Assembly: GCA_002508705.1 (NCBI GenBank)
Contig: DAYL01000019.1
Coordinates: 117,182 to 181,181 of the forward strand
Length of the DNA: 64,000 nucleotides
Source of the DNA: Methanoculleus sp. UBA374
GTDB lineage: Archaea; Halobacteriota; Methanomicrobia; Methanomicrobiales; Methanoculleaceae
Direction of reading: 5' to 3'
Part shown: positions 42,106 through 51,201 of the stretch, one piece after another
Layout: each line of letters starts with the position of its first letter
Numbering within the stretch: position 1 is the stretch's first letter
Notes under the pieces: model-generated
The model's input: the letters and a program-made list of their open reading frames with translations, nothing else
Databases searched by the model: none
What the model was told of the DNA's origin: nothing
Program-made: the position numbers and the translations under genes

Positions 42106-43393
42106 AGTGGCGATATTAGATACAAATGCCCTGGAAAACAAGGGAAGCTATGGGAGATTGGTAGGTCTGCTGAAGGCTCTGAATGCCACTCTGCCCCGCC
42201 ATGAAGTGACGGTGTATCACCGCTACTACGATGTAGCAGATAAGAAGCGCATTGAGACTTTAAAGAAATACCATCCGGATGTTGAGATAAAAAGACATCC
42301 CTGGTACAATGAAAAGGGCTCGTTGATAGCCACCACGGTGGCGTATATAGCATCTTTTTCGACATGTGCGTTAAAACAGGCTTATGGCAGAATGGGGACG
42401 GGGAAGACAACTCCATTTAGTGACTTTGATGTCATAATCGACTTGAATTTGATAGAGCCTGATAGGTTTAATGACAAGAAGTTCGATCCGGTGAATGTAT
42501 TTGGACAACTATTTGCCCTGTTAAGCATATGGAATGCTTCTTTGAGCGATAGAGAGGTTGTCATCTGCTCGGCAACCATAGGTCCCTATAAAAATCCTGT
42601 ATTGAGGTTTTTAGCCCGGCGCATACTGAATAATGTTAGCCTCATCTCCCTGAGGGAAGAGTTCAGTAGAGATTACCTGGAATCCATCGAGGTTAAAAAA
42701 CCAAAGATCGAGGTTACCGCGGATCTGGCATTTCTCATGGAGAGCGACAACGACGTTGATTCTACCAAGATTTCGGAGGTGTTCGACGTTGTCGCAGATA
42801 GCGCTACTGTTGTCGGGATCTGTCCGGCCGCCATGATGAACTCGATGTTGCCCGAGGAGGGGTATGTTCGACTTATCTCTGAGGTTAGCGACTTTCTCAT
42901 TGAAGATATTGGTGCTACGGTCTTTTATATCGCGAACACTTTTCAGGATATTGATTTAATTGATAAAATATATCGGACGTTGGAAAATCCTGAAAAAGCT
43001 CGGATAGTCCCTTTTAGCGCTTCAGCTACAGAGGTAAAATCAGTTATCGGACTTTGTGATCTCTTTATCTGCTCCAGGTTTCACGCACTTGTTGCCTCGA
43101 CCTCTCTGGGGGTCCCGAGCATTGGTCTGGTCTCTTACAGTTACAATAAATTCCATGGGATTATTGGAAAAATGATGGAGCAGGAGGAATATCTCCTGGA
43201 TATAAACCAGACCTTTGAGTATGGTGCGTTTTTCAACGAATTGAGACTGAAATCAGAGAAAATACTGCATGACAAAGAATCTATACGGGCGAACCTTCTG
43301 AAGAATTGCGCCTCCACGAAGAAGCAGGCTCTGGTTAATGGCTACCTGATCCGGGATCTCGTTTTGGCGAATGATAATGCCGCTGGTGATTAA
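42095..43393 (+). CDS. Polysaccharide pyruvyl transferase family protein
   Basis: A 432-residue protein of the CsaB/WcaK type: NKGSYGRLVGLLKALNATL near the N-terminus, ICSATIGPYKNPVLRFLARR, ISLREEFSRDYLE, and LCDLFICSRFHALVASTSLG with VPSIGLVSYSYNKFHGI. Such enzymes ketalise sugars with pyruvate from phosphoenolpyruvate. It sits directly against the F420-hydrogenase-beta-type gene, a pairing that recurs in bacterial and archaeal glycan clusters. Confidence 0.85.
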   Translation: MALKVAILDTNALENKGSYGRLVGLLKALNATLPRHEVTVYHRYYDVADKKRIETLKKYHPDVEIKRHPWYNEKGSLIATTVAYIASFSTCALKQAYGRMGTGKTTPFSDFDVIIDLNLIEPDRFNDKKFDPVNVFGQLFALLSIWNASLSDREVVICSATIGPYKNPVLRFLARRILNNVSLISLREEFSRDYLESIEVKKPKIEVTADLAFLMESDNDVDSTKISEVFDVVADSATVVGICPAAMMNSMLPEEGYVRLISEVSDFLIEDIGATVFYIANTFQDIDLIDKIYRTLENPEKARIVPFSASATEVKSVIGLCDLFICSRFHALVASTSLGVPSIGLVSYSYNKFHGIIGKMMEQEEYLLDINQTFEYGAFFNELRLKSEKILHDKESIRANLLKNCASTKKQALVNGYLIRDLVLANDNAAGD

Positions 43394-44680
43394 ATGGGGC
43401 AAACCATTCAGAAAGTTCTGGACGACCACCTCTGCTGTAATTGCGGGACGTGTGCAGGAGTGTGCCCGCAACAGGCGATCTCCGTGAAACCAGATAAGCA
43501 TTCCCGGGTGTATGAGCCAGAGATACATTCAGGTGCATGCAATGGGTGCGGTATCTGTTATGATATCTGTCCTGGACATTATGTCGATTTTAAAGGCCTT
43601 AATATGGATATCTTCGGAAAAGAGGCTGAAGATGTCATATTGGGCTCTTATCTAAAGTGCTATATGGGGCACGCGGCAGAGTCCGGGGTCAGGTACAAAG
43701 CATCATCCGGAGGGGTGATCACCGGACTGCTGGTCTATGCCCTCGAAGCGGGGATAATAGATGGGGCGCTTGTAACCCGGATGAACCGGGACCGACCTTG
43801 GGAACCTGAACCCTTCATCGCAAAAACCAGGGATGAGATTGTTGAAGCCTCCACGTCGAAGTACTGTCCGGTGCCTGCAAATATCATGATCAAGGAACTG
43901 CTTAGTGCTCAGGAAGGCGAAAAGTTCGCAGTTGTAGGGTTGCCGTGCCATATCCAGGGTATCAGGAAAGCCGAGCAGATCTATAAGAAACTCAGTGCAC
44001 GTGTGGTTCTTCACATCGGGTTATTCTGTTCGCACACCGATACTTTCTGGCAGACAGATTATTTGCTTAAATCGATGGATGTACAAAAAGACGATCTCAA
44101 GAGCATCCGTTATCGGGGTGATGGCTGGCCGGGGACCATGTCTGTACAACTGAGGAATGGTAAGGAGTCATCTATACCCTATCATAAGGCAATATTCCCT
44201 CACGTAGTGTGGTTCAACGCGATGAATCGTTGCCTCTACTGCTGCGATTTAACAGCTGAACTGGCTGATATCTCTGTAGGTGACCCCTGGATCCCGGAAG
44301 TGGTAGGAAAGGAAAAGATAGGGCAGTCCATTGTTATTGTTCGGACAGATGATGCCCAGGAACTTATTCTACGGGCTGTACATGATGAGCACCTGAATGT
44401 CGCCCCTCTCTCTGCAGAAAAGGTGAAAGAGTCTGTTTCGATGGGAGAGAAGAAGGCTGATGTTCAGATACGTATGGCGCTCAGGAAGATGATTGGTAAG
44501 AGTGTTCCTGACTATAATGCTGATCTCATGGCTCCCCGCCTTCACAATTATATCCGGGGTTTTGTCCCCCTGCTTAGTTCAGTTTGCTCTTCAAATGTAT
44601 ATTTGCGACCATTAGGCGAAAAAATAGTTGATCTTGGTTCGCGATTATCTGAACTAAAGCGGCGAGGGAGCGAGCAGTGA
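43394..44680 (+). CDS. Coenzyme F420 hydrogenase/dehydrogenase beta-subunit family protein
   Basis: A 428-residue protein. The N-terminus is a two-cluster ferredoxin (CCNCGTCAGVCPQQAI and CNGCGICYDICPGHYV). Then follow the FrhB N- and C-terminal domains (RYKASSGGVITGLLVYALEA, KYCPVPANIMIKELLS, GLPCHIQGIRKAEQ, DPWIPEVVG). It probably uses reduced F420 or ferredoxin with a flavin to reduce a sugar or pyruvyl intermediate. Starts one base after the pyruvyltransferase stop. Substrate unproven. Confidence 0.85.
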   Translation: MGQTIQKVLDDHLCCNCGTCAGVCPQQAISVKPDKHSRVYEPEIHSGACNGCGICYDICPGHYVDFKGLNMDIFGKEAEDVILGSYLKCYMGHAAESGVRYKASSGGVITGLLVYALEAGIIDGALVTRMNRDRPWEPEPFIAKTRDEIVEASTSKYCPVPANIMIKELLSAQEGEKFAVVGLPCHIQGIRKAEQIYKKLSARVVLHIGLFCSHTDTFWQTDYLLKSMDVQKDDLKSIRYRGDGWPGTMSVQLRNGKESSIPYHKAIFPHVVWFNAMNRCLYCCDLTAELADISVGDPWIPEVVGKEKIGQSIVIVRTDDAQELILRAVHDEHLNVAPLSAEKVKESVSMGEKKADVQIRMALRKMIGKSVPDYNADLMAPRLHNYIRGFVPLLSSVCSSNVYLRPLGEKIVDLGSRLSELKRRGSEQ

Positions 44681-44879
44681 AAATATTGCAATAACCATTA
44701 ACCGTGAAAAAACGATGTTACAGAGTCTTTATAGGCCTTATGGCCATCGTGATATAGGTTTGATACCTTCACAGTTAAATCCTGCATTCGCCTATGGTGA
44801 GATGGTTAGCATTGAGCATTAATTATGTGTGAGAGACAGAAGTATTCGAGAAACAACCAAACAATAGTGAGGCTACAAC
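44681..44879. other. Interval with a composition change
   Basis: A 35-codon frame at 44715-44822 (MLQSLYRPYGHRDIGLIPSQ...) has no clear ribosome site. The DNA shifts from GC-rich to AT-rich here, at the border of an apparently acquired block of glycosyltransferases. Confidence 0.3.
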
Positions 44880-46001
44880 ATGAAAGAACTTAACATTTCT
44901 CTTATCAAACCTAGTGACCCCAGAACCGATCCCCGTCTGATTAAGGAGTTAGACTCTATAATAAGAGCAAAATATAATGTTAACGTAATCTGCATGTGTG
45001 ATAGGGATGACCCTGAAACATCCTACAAAATGAAGATTCATAATTTAAAATTAAAGGGCAGAAACAATTTCTCCTCTTTGCTCTATTGGCCTATTTGGTG
45101 GATATATGAGTTTCATTCGCTTTTACATATACAGACAGATATTTTCCATATTTTTAATTATAATTCGATTTTGCCTGCAATAATTGTCGGGAGAATAAGA
45201 AAAATCCCTGTAATTTATGAAATATTGGATACAACGTACGATGCACTAAAATGGCCAGGAACAATCCGAAATGCCATTATGTTTCTTGATAAGATGTTCA
45301 TGAAATATTCTGATGCGATAATTCTCGTCGATGAGTGCCAAATCAAACAGTTTAGAGGGATTCCAAATAAAAATGTAAATATTATCTATGATTCTGCTTA
45401 TGATTTTGGAAAATCAGAGATAACTAATGATAAGGCTAATAACGCCTTTATAATGTTATATATTGGCGTTTTGTATAAGATTCGTCAGTTAAATCTTGAT
45501 ATATTGTGCGATGTTATAAAAGATATCGATGGTGTCAAACTTATTATTGCTGGATATGGAGATCTTGTTGATGATATAAAAGAATGGGAGAAAAAATCTG
45601 ATGATAAAATTGAGTACATTGGGCGAATTGCATATTCTGAGGCATTAAAAATGAGTTTGAACGCTGATTGCTTAGTTGTTTTGAGGAGTTCTGATCTGAA
45701 CACTAATAAGTACATCTGTGGATCAAAGCTCTGGGAATCGATGATGTGCGGTAGGCCAATTTTAGTAAACAAAGGAACGTCTACTGCAACTAAGGTGCTT
45801 GAAGAGGATTGCGGCTTGGTGGTAGATGTTCATAATTTAAATGAACTGAAAGAGAAAATAATTTTGATGAGGGATAATCCCGCTTTATGCAGACGTTTTG
45901 GGAAAAATGGTAGGAGAGCCTATGAAGAGCGATATAGTTGGGATATTATGGAAAAAAAGTTATTGGGTCTATATAGGAGTCTAACTGAGGGCGTTGATTG
46001 A
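44880..46001 (+). CDS. GT4-like glycosyltransferase, AT-rich
   Basis: A 373-residue GT-B enzyme: NISLIKPSDPRTDPRLIKEL, VIYEILDTTYDALKWPGT in the middle, and the donor-site region YICGSKLWESMMCGRPILVN near 282-301 with a final RRAYEERYSWDIMEKKLL. Codons are strongly AT-biased compared with upstream genes, a sign of recent transfer. It resembles glycosyltransferases of capsular or exopolysaccharide loci. Acceptor unknown. Confidence 0.82.
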   Translation: MKELNISLIKPSDPRTDPRLIKELDSIIRAKYNVNVICMCDRDDPETSYKMKIHNLKLKGRNNFSSLLYWPIWWIYEFHSLLHIQTDIFHIFNYNSILPAIIVGRIRKIPVIYEILDTTYDALKWPGTIRNAIMFLDKMFMKYSDAIILVDECQIKQFRGIPNKNVNIIYDSAYDFGKSEITNDKANNAFIMLYIGVLYKIRQLNLDILCDVIKDIDGVKLIIAGYGDLVDDIKEWEKKSDDKIEYIGRIAYSEALKMSLNADCLVVLRSSDLNTNKYICGSKLWESMMCGRPILVNKGTSTATKVLEEDCGLVVDVHNLNELKEKIILMRDNPALCRRFGKNGRRAYEERYSWDIMEKKLLGLYRSLTEGVD

Positions 46002-46076
46002 TGTAATCTCAAGGGATATATTTGATTTCTGACTTTTAACTCAAGTATAAGCACATAGAACTGGTTGTGTGATTGA

Positions 46077-47273
46077 ATGAATAGGGATTCATATCAGCCC
46101 CTGAAAAGCATCGATACCAACTTTGACAAATTGAACTTGATGAGGAACCGATCCCTAAATATTGGTATAATCACTCCTCCTATTGGTGCGGCTGGTGTGG
46201 TTCCTCTTTCAAATTTAGTAAACGTTATATCTTATATATCTGATTTCGTTTTTGTCATTACGGGTAAGGTAGATATCAGTCCATCTAGAGAAACAAACTC
46301 GAATATTTTTATCTATAGGATTCCATATACCCCAAAATCAAATATTATCCAAAAAATAACTGGTAATTTTCTCTTACAGGTACATATTTCCAATAAAATA
46401 ATAAAGTTAAAGGATAATGTAGATGTTTTACTCTACTTCTTAGATTCACACGTATATATATTGCCTGCACTTATCGGGAAGTTGTTAAAAAAGAAGATTG
46501 TGTTTGTATTAGCAGCGTCGATATCAAATTCTGCATTGGCAAATGCAAATATTTTTTCGAAAATATTGAGATTCTCGGAGTCCATTAATTTCAAGTACGC
46601 TAACTGTATTGTTGTATACTCACCAAGCCTCCTCGAGAAATGGGGGCTACAAAATTATGCCCATAAAATCCGCATCGCCCACGAGCATTCCCTCGATTTC
46701 AATTCATTCTGTATTACGACTCCGCTGTCCGATCGCCCTTCCCGAATCGGTTACATTGGGCGGCTGAGCGGGGAGAAAGGCGTCCAGCATTTCGTTCAGG
46801 CCCTCCCTGCCATTCTTAGTGACCGGAAGGATCTCCGTGTGCTCATCGGCGGGGACGGGCAGTTAAAAGAGACGATCGAGACCTCCCTGAAAGAAGAGGG
46901 AGCCTCCGCCCGCGTCGATCTCCCAGGCTGGATACCCCACGATGATCTCCCCAGATATCTGAACCAGCTGCGTCTCCTTGTACTCCCCTCCTACTCGGAG
47001 GGGCTCCCGAACGTCATGCTTGAGGCCATGGCCTGTGGGACCCCGGTGCTCGCGACACCGGTCGGGGCAATACCGGATATTATAATAGACGGAAAGACCG
47101 GATTTATTATAGAGAATAACTCTCCAGAGTGCATTGCTAAGAATGTGATCCGGGCGTTGTGTTCTCCAGATCTGGAGCAGATCGCAGGGAATGGGAGGCG
47201 GTTTGTGGAGGAGCATTTTACGTTTGAAAAGACGGTGGAAGACTGGAAGAGAATCCTGCAGGACATTGAGTAG
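46077..47273 (+). CDS. GT4 glycosyltransferase, compositional chimera
   Basis: A 398-residue GT-B enzyme. N-terminal half: LNIGIITPPIGAAGVVPLSN. C-terminal half: IGYIGRLSGEKGVQHFVQAL, LIGGDGQLKETIE, LPSYSEGLPNVMLEAMACGT (E-x7-E). Up to about 46670 the DNA is AT-rich like its upstream neighbour. From about 46690 it is GC-rich with native-style codons. The switch coincides with the linker between the two Rossmann domains, suggesting recombination that joined a foreign acceptor domain to a resident donor domain. Confidence 0.85.
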   Translation: MNRDSYQPLKSIDTNFDKLNLMRNRSLNIGIITPPIGAAGVVPLSNLVNVISYISDFVFVITGKVDISPSRETNSNIFIYRIPYTPKSNIIQKITGNFLLQVHISNKIIKLKDNVDVLLYFLDSHVYILPALIGKLLKKKIVFVLAASISNSALANANIFSKILRFSESINFKYANCIVVYSPSLLEKWGLQNYAHKIRIAHEHSLDFNSFCITTPLSDRPSRIGYIGRLSGEKGVQHFVQALPAILSDRKDLRVLIGGDGQLKETIETSLKEEGASARVDLPGWIPHDDLPRYLNQLRLLVLPSYSEGLPNVMLEAMACGTPVLATPVGAIPDIIIDGKTGFIIENNSPECIAKNVIRALCSPDLEQIAGNGRRFVEEHFTFEKTVEDWKRILQDIE

Positions 47274-47369
47274 GCATGTTCAGTCTCGGTGTAGTCCAGA
47301 GACAACGCTTCCAGAAGGCCATCCTGATATTTTTATTCACCCTGCTGAGATCAAGTTCACGCCGGCCCA

Positions 47370-48043
47370 AGACCCCCGACGTTCCTCGCCTCTCACCTGA
47401 GAACCATCGAGTATTTCAAGTTACCCAACATTATCCTCTACGACAACCCCCGCAACATCGTTTGAAGCGGAAATACCTTCGACCGTCTCAGACTTTCGCC
47501 CTGCGTTTGTTGACCTCAGGAGCCATTTCAGATTCACGACACGGCTCTGCAGAGTCTACCGAGCAAAGACTAAGAGTGAAGTTGAACGGTCAATCCGTTA
47601 CGTCAAAGACAAATTCCTGTATGGCCGGGAATTCGAGTCGATTGACGATCTGAAGTTTCATGTACGAGAACGACTGGATGCCACCAACAGAAAGATTATA
47701 TGATCGGCTTTCCGGAAAAACCTTCATCTGCTCTCTTCCTATCCTCCCATAACTCTTCCAGAGGATCTACTCCTGCAAAGTCTCCTGAAATTGTTACCTT
47801 TCGTTGTACAGAATCTCTATTCCATTCCCTAGCGGTATACCGGGAACTCTGTCGATGTTATTGTCTGAGATGCTGCGATCTAGGTCTCTGCTGGTGGTAC
47901 CGCGTTCTGCTCCCACCCTTTGCTTTACGGAAAACATCAGCGTTCCCAAAAGAACAAACCGATGCTCTCTGGGAGGGGAAATGCATGACGATGCATTTTC
48001 TTGGACGGGTGCACCAGCACCTGACGAAGCTGAAACTGAGACG
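47370..48043 (+). pseudogene. IS21-type transposase IstA remnant
   Basis: Across several frames one reads PNIILYDNPRN, then RLCRVYRAKTKSEVERSIRY, VKDKFLYGREFESIDDLKFH, VRERLDATNRKI (the IstA integrase-core C-terminal region, RAKTKGKVER...), and near 47800 [20 protein letters not shown]. Stops and frameshifts interrupt throughout. The N-terminal half is missing. Together with the following IstB remnant it is a degenerate IS21 element. Confidence 0.8.
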
Positions 48044-48701
48044 ATGGATGCTCTTCTCGAACTCACGCTCGAACGGGCGATGAGGGAGAGCCTGATCCCT
48101 CTTGAGACAGTAGGATACTTGGTCGAGCTGGAATGGAACAGCCACAGTCTCTGCGACGGTCCGAATGCGGATGAATCATGCCGTTTTCCCTCTCCCGAAA
48201 CGTATCGAAGGGTTTGATTTCGTTTTTCAACTTTCGGTTAACTAAAGCGTGATCCGGGATCTTGCAACACGAAGGTGTGTGGAAAGCGCTGAAAATGTGG
48301 TGTTTCTCGGACTTCCTGGCCTGGGAGTCGCTGCCATTGAACAGAGAATTTCAGTGCCGTTCATCAATGTCTCAGCCCTGATCGAGCCCCTCAAGGAAGC
48401 GTATCATCCCGGGTAGGCTGGATAGGTACTTGAAGAAACTGCATAGGCTAGATCTCCAGATCAGCGACGAGATCGAGTATTTGTCGTTCGATGCCACAGA
48501 CACATATTGGTTCTTCCAGTTGGCTTCACGGCGGTATGAAGGGAGACTGACTATCTTCACTTCGGATAAGACGTTCGCCAATTAAAGATCTTTCCAGATC
48601 AGGTCATCGTGACGGCACCCTTTGATTTGATCCCCCATCACTGTGTGATGGTAAAAATCCGGGAGGGCAAGTTATCAGATGAAAGATCAAAAACCACATA
48701 A
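48044..48701 (+). pseudogene. IS21-type ATPase IstB remnant
   Basis: Reading across frames: [65 protein letters not shown] where the GPPGVGKTH Walker A should be (KTH deleted), AAIEQRISVPFINVSALIEP, RLDRYLKKLHRLDLQISDEI, and LTIFTSDKTF. IstB is the helper ATPase of IS21 transposition. Loss of the P-loop lysine and several stops show it is dead. Confidence 0.82.
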
Positions 48702-48895
48702 ATTGTGGACGAATCACGAAGAACGAGCAGAACTGAGGTTTCCAAATGTTTGACCAAAAGTTGACGATAGATTTTAGAGGGGGATGTCGAATGATATTTG
48801 ACATAACTGGGAATGGCAGACCCACGTTGGCAACTTAAATAAGAATTTATTTATTCATATTCGATTAACTACAAAGTGAATATTTGGTGGGTATA

Positions 48896-50080
48896 TTGAA
48901 GATAAAATATTTTATGTTTGGTGATCAAAATTCCAGCAATGGCGTAAGTAAGAAAATATTTAGCCAGGTGTCGGAGTTGAGCCGATTTGGGGTGGATATT
49001 GAACTGATACTGGTCTGTGTTGGGGATGTTCGCTATTCAGCCTATGATTTTCTAACAACGTACAGGATAGATAAGGTTCCGATGGGAGATGTTTTTGGAC
49101 GGATCAAGCGTGCCCACAAGATCAGCAAGATACTTGGTGAAACAATAGATTCACTGGGTTCTGGGGATATATTATATTATAGATCTTCTAGTTCATTCCT
49201 TTTATATTATCCACATCAATATTCCAAGCGTCTCAGATCTTGTAAGATTGTGACCGAGCATCAGACAAAAGAACTGGACGAATACAGACTAAATGATATT
49301 ACTCTCGAATATTGGTCAGAACGCCTTTTCGGAAAATTGTTAAAAAAACAATCCGACGCTCTCATTGGTGTCACCGATGAGATCACCCAGTATGAGATTG
49401 CCCGCGCCGGAGATCCTGAAAAACCCCATCTTACGATAGGCAATGGTTTCGCAGTCCAATCAGTCCGTGTAAGACAGGCTCCGGACTACACCGGCGATGA
49501 CCTCCACCTCCTCTGCGTCGCCAACGTCAGCCGCTGGCACGGGCTCGATCGATTTCTCCGAGGCCTCGCCACCTATAGCGGAACACCGAAAGTCATACTC
49601 CACATCGCCGGGAACGGAGCAGAACTACCCCATCTCCAGCAACTGACCGAGGAACTCAGCATCACCGACGGGGTAGTCTTCCACGGCTTCACGACTGGTA
49701 AAGCCCTCGACGCCCTCTTTGATCAATGCCACATCGCGGTGGGGAGCCTTGGGATTCATAGGAAGGGATTGACGCAGACATCTGAATTGAAGGGTCGTGA
49801 GTACTGTGCCCGAGGAATTCCCTATATCATTGCATGTGCTGATCCTGACTTCCCCGCAGACTTCCCGTATATTCTCCATCTCGCCGCCGACGAGAGTCCC
49901 ATCGATATCGAGCAGATCTTAGCATTCGCGAAGGAAGTCTGCGCCGATCCTGACCACCCGCAGAAGATGCGCCGCTACGCGGAGGAGCACCTTGACTGGT
50001 CGGTGAAGATGAAGCAGCTCAAGGGTTTCTTGGAAGCGCTGGTTGGGGAAAGCGGAGAAAATAGTATGAACTTCGGGTAG
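48896..50080 (+). CDS. GT4 glycosyltransferase, compositional chimera, TTG start
   Basis: A 394-residue GT-B enzyme. I choose TTG at 48896 (KIKYFMFGDQNSSNGVSKKI) because GGTGGG lies 6 bases upstream; ATG at 48926 is a shorter option. The donor domain has LLCVANVSRWHGLDRFLRGL, HIAGNGAELPHL and HRKGLTQTSELKGREYCARG. The DNA is AT-rich to about 49380, mixed to 49480 and then GC-rich to the end. As with the gene at 46077, the change falls between the two Rossmann domains. Confidence 0.82.
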   Translation: MKIKYFMFGDQNSSNGVSKKIFSQVSELSRFGVDIELILVCVGDVRYSAYDFLTTYRIDKVPMGDVFGRIKRAHKISKILGETIDSLGSGDILYYRSSSSFLLYYPHQYSKRLRSCKIVTEHQTKELDEYRLNDITLEYWSERLFGKLLKKQSDALIGVTDEITQYEIARAGDPEKPHLTIGNGFAVQSVRVRQAPDYTGDDLHLLCVANVSRWHGLDRFLRGLATYSGTPKVILHIAGNGAELPHLQQLTEELSITDGVVFHGFTTGKALDALFDQCHIAVGSLGIHRKGLTQTSELKGREYCARGIPYIIACADPDFPADFPYILHLAADESPIDIEQILAFAKEVCADPDHPQKMRRYAEEHLDWSVKMKQLKGFLEALVGESGENSMNFG

Positions 50081-50099
50081 AAAAGAGGTCCTCCCATAA

Positions 50100-50720
50100 C
50101 CCTCCAGATCATCATCGTACATGTAGATAGATTACTCCCCGGAACGAGTATTCATACCGCTTGTATCGGGGAATGATCTTCTTGAATGCCTCGAACCAGC
50201 TGGAGAACCGTTGAACGGTTTTGCGCTTCTTGTAGTGTTTCCGGTCAAACCAGAATGGCCTACCTTACTTCGGATGTTTCCTCGCTCTTCTATTTACTGG
50301 AATATTGCTCTTGATTCCCCGGTTCCAGTTGTACTATCGAATCTCCCGAGCATCGTAGGCTGCATCTGCCGAGATGATGGTTTGCCTCTCGGTGACCTTG
50401 GGAATCGTGAATGCTTCGAGGGTTGGCTTATACATCTGAGAATCGTGCATATTTGCGGGGAAAATAGTGCAGACAAGAGGGAGACCGGTCTGATCAACCA
50501 GAATCCTGAGTTTACTCCCCTTTGTTTTTCTTATAGCCATCAAACCTAACGGGTCCCCCTTTTTCGTGGGAATATCTTTGGTATCAGTGATACAACGGTG
50601 GTGAAAAATATTCGACAATGACATCATCATGACTTTGGGGTCCTCTCTGTTTCAACCGCCCCCTCTAGATCCCTTCTTCAATCCTGCCATCGGAGCGTCA
50701 CCAGTGCTCCCTGTGCTACG
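50100..50720 (-). pseudogene. IS5-type DDE transposase remnant
   Basis: The longest frame (50630-50334) reads IPTKKGDPLGLMAIRKTKGS, KLRILVDQTGLPLVCTIFPA, NMHDSQMYKPTLEAF and IISADAAYDAREIR, the middle of an IS5-family DDE transposase. The C-terminal part continues out of frame to about 50100 (FEAFKKIIPRYKRYEYSFRG). N-terminal codons are scrambled. Not functional. Confidence 0.75.
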
Positions 50721-50886
50721 GTGATATCGACGATGTGGATAAATAACAATAAATGATACTCTGCCTCGGTGTCATAGGGGAGATCTGGAAGCACATTCAG
50801 CCTGCACACCTGTTATCTCATTAAATTTCTGTTTTCCTTTGAGGACGCCCCATAATTATTTTAGGTATTGAATAAAAGTGGACAGT

Positions 50887-51190
50887 ATGGCTTTCCGAGA
50901 AATCGACGCTGCTCTCAGGGTAATTATTGAACTTCATCTCCCCTCAGAAACCCTATATCGGGAGACCTCGAACGGACCGTCGTACCATGATCAGTAGGAT
51001 TCTTTTCGTCCTGACCGGAGAGAGTGCCACCGGGGTTGACCTTCGGCCCTAGAAACGTTACCCATTGGTGTTAGCCGTTGGCATCAGGTGCTGCCACTGA
51101 AGCGAACCCCTATAGACACTGATTTACTTTACCCTTTATTCACGGTCTTTGTCAGTTCAGGTTCAACACTCTTCACAAAGTGCTTTTGAA
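50887..51190 (+). pseudogene. IS5-type transposase N-terminal remnant
   Basis: IDAALRVIIELHLPSE, then in another frame KPYIGRPRTDRRTMISRILF and VLTGE, match the N-terminal region of short IS5-type transposases (IIELHLPP.KP..GRPR.DRR..L.AILYVL). Two frameshifts and stops follow. The rest is missing. Confidence 0.65.
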
Positions 51191-51201
51191 ATGTGCGTAG
51201 A

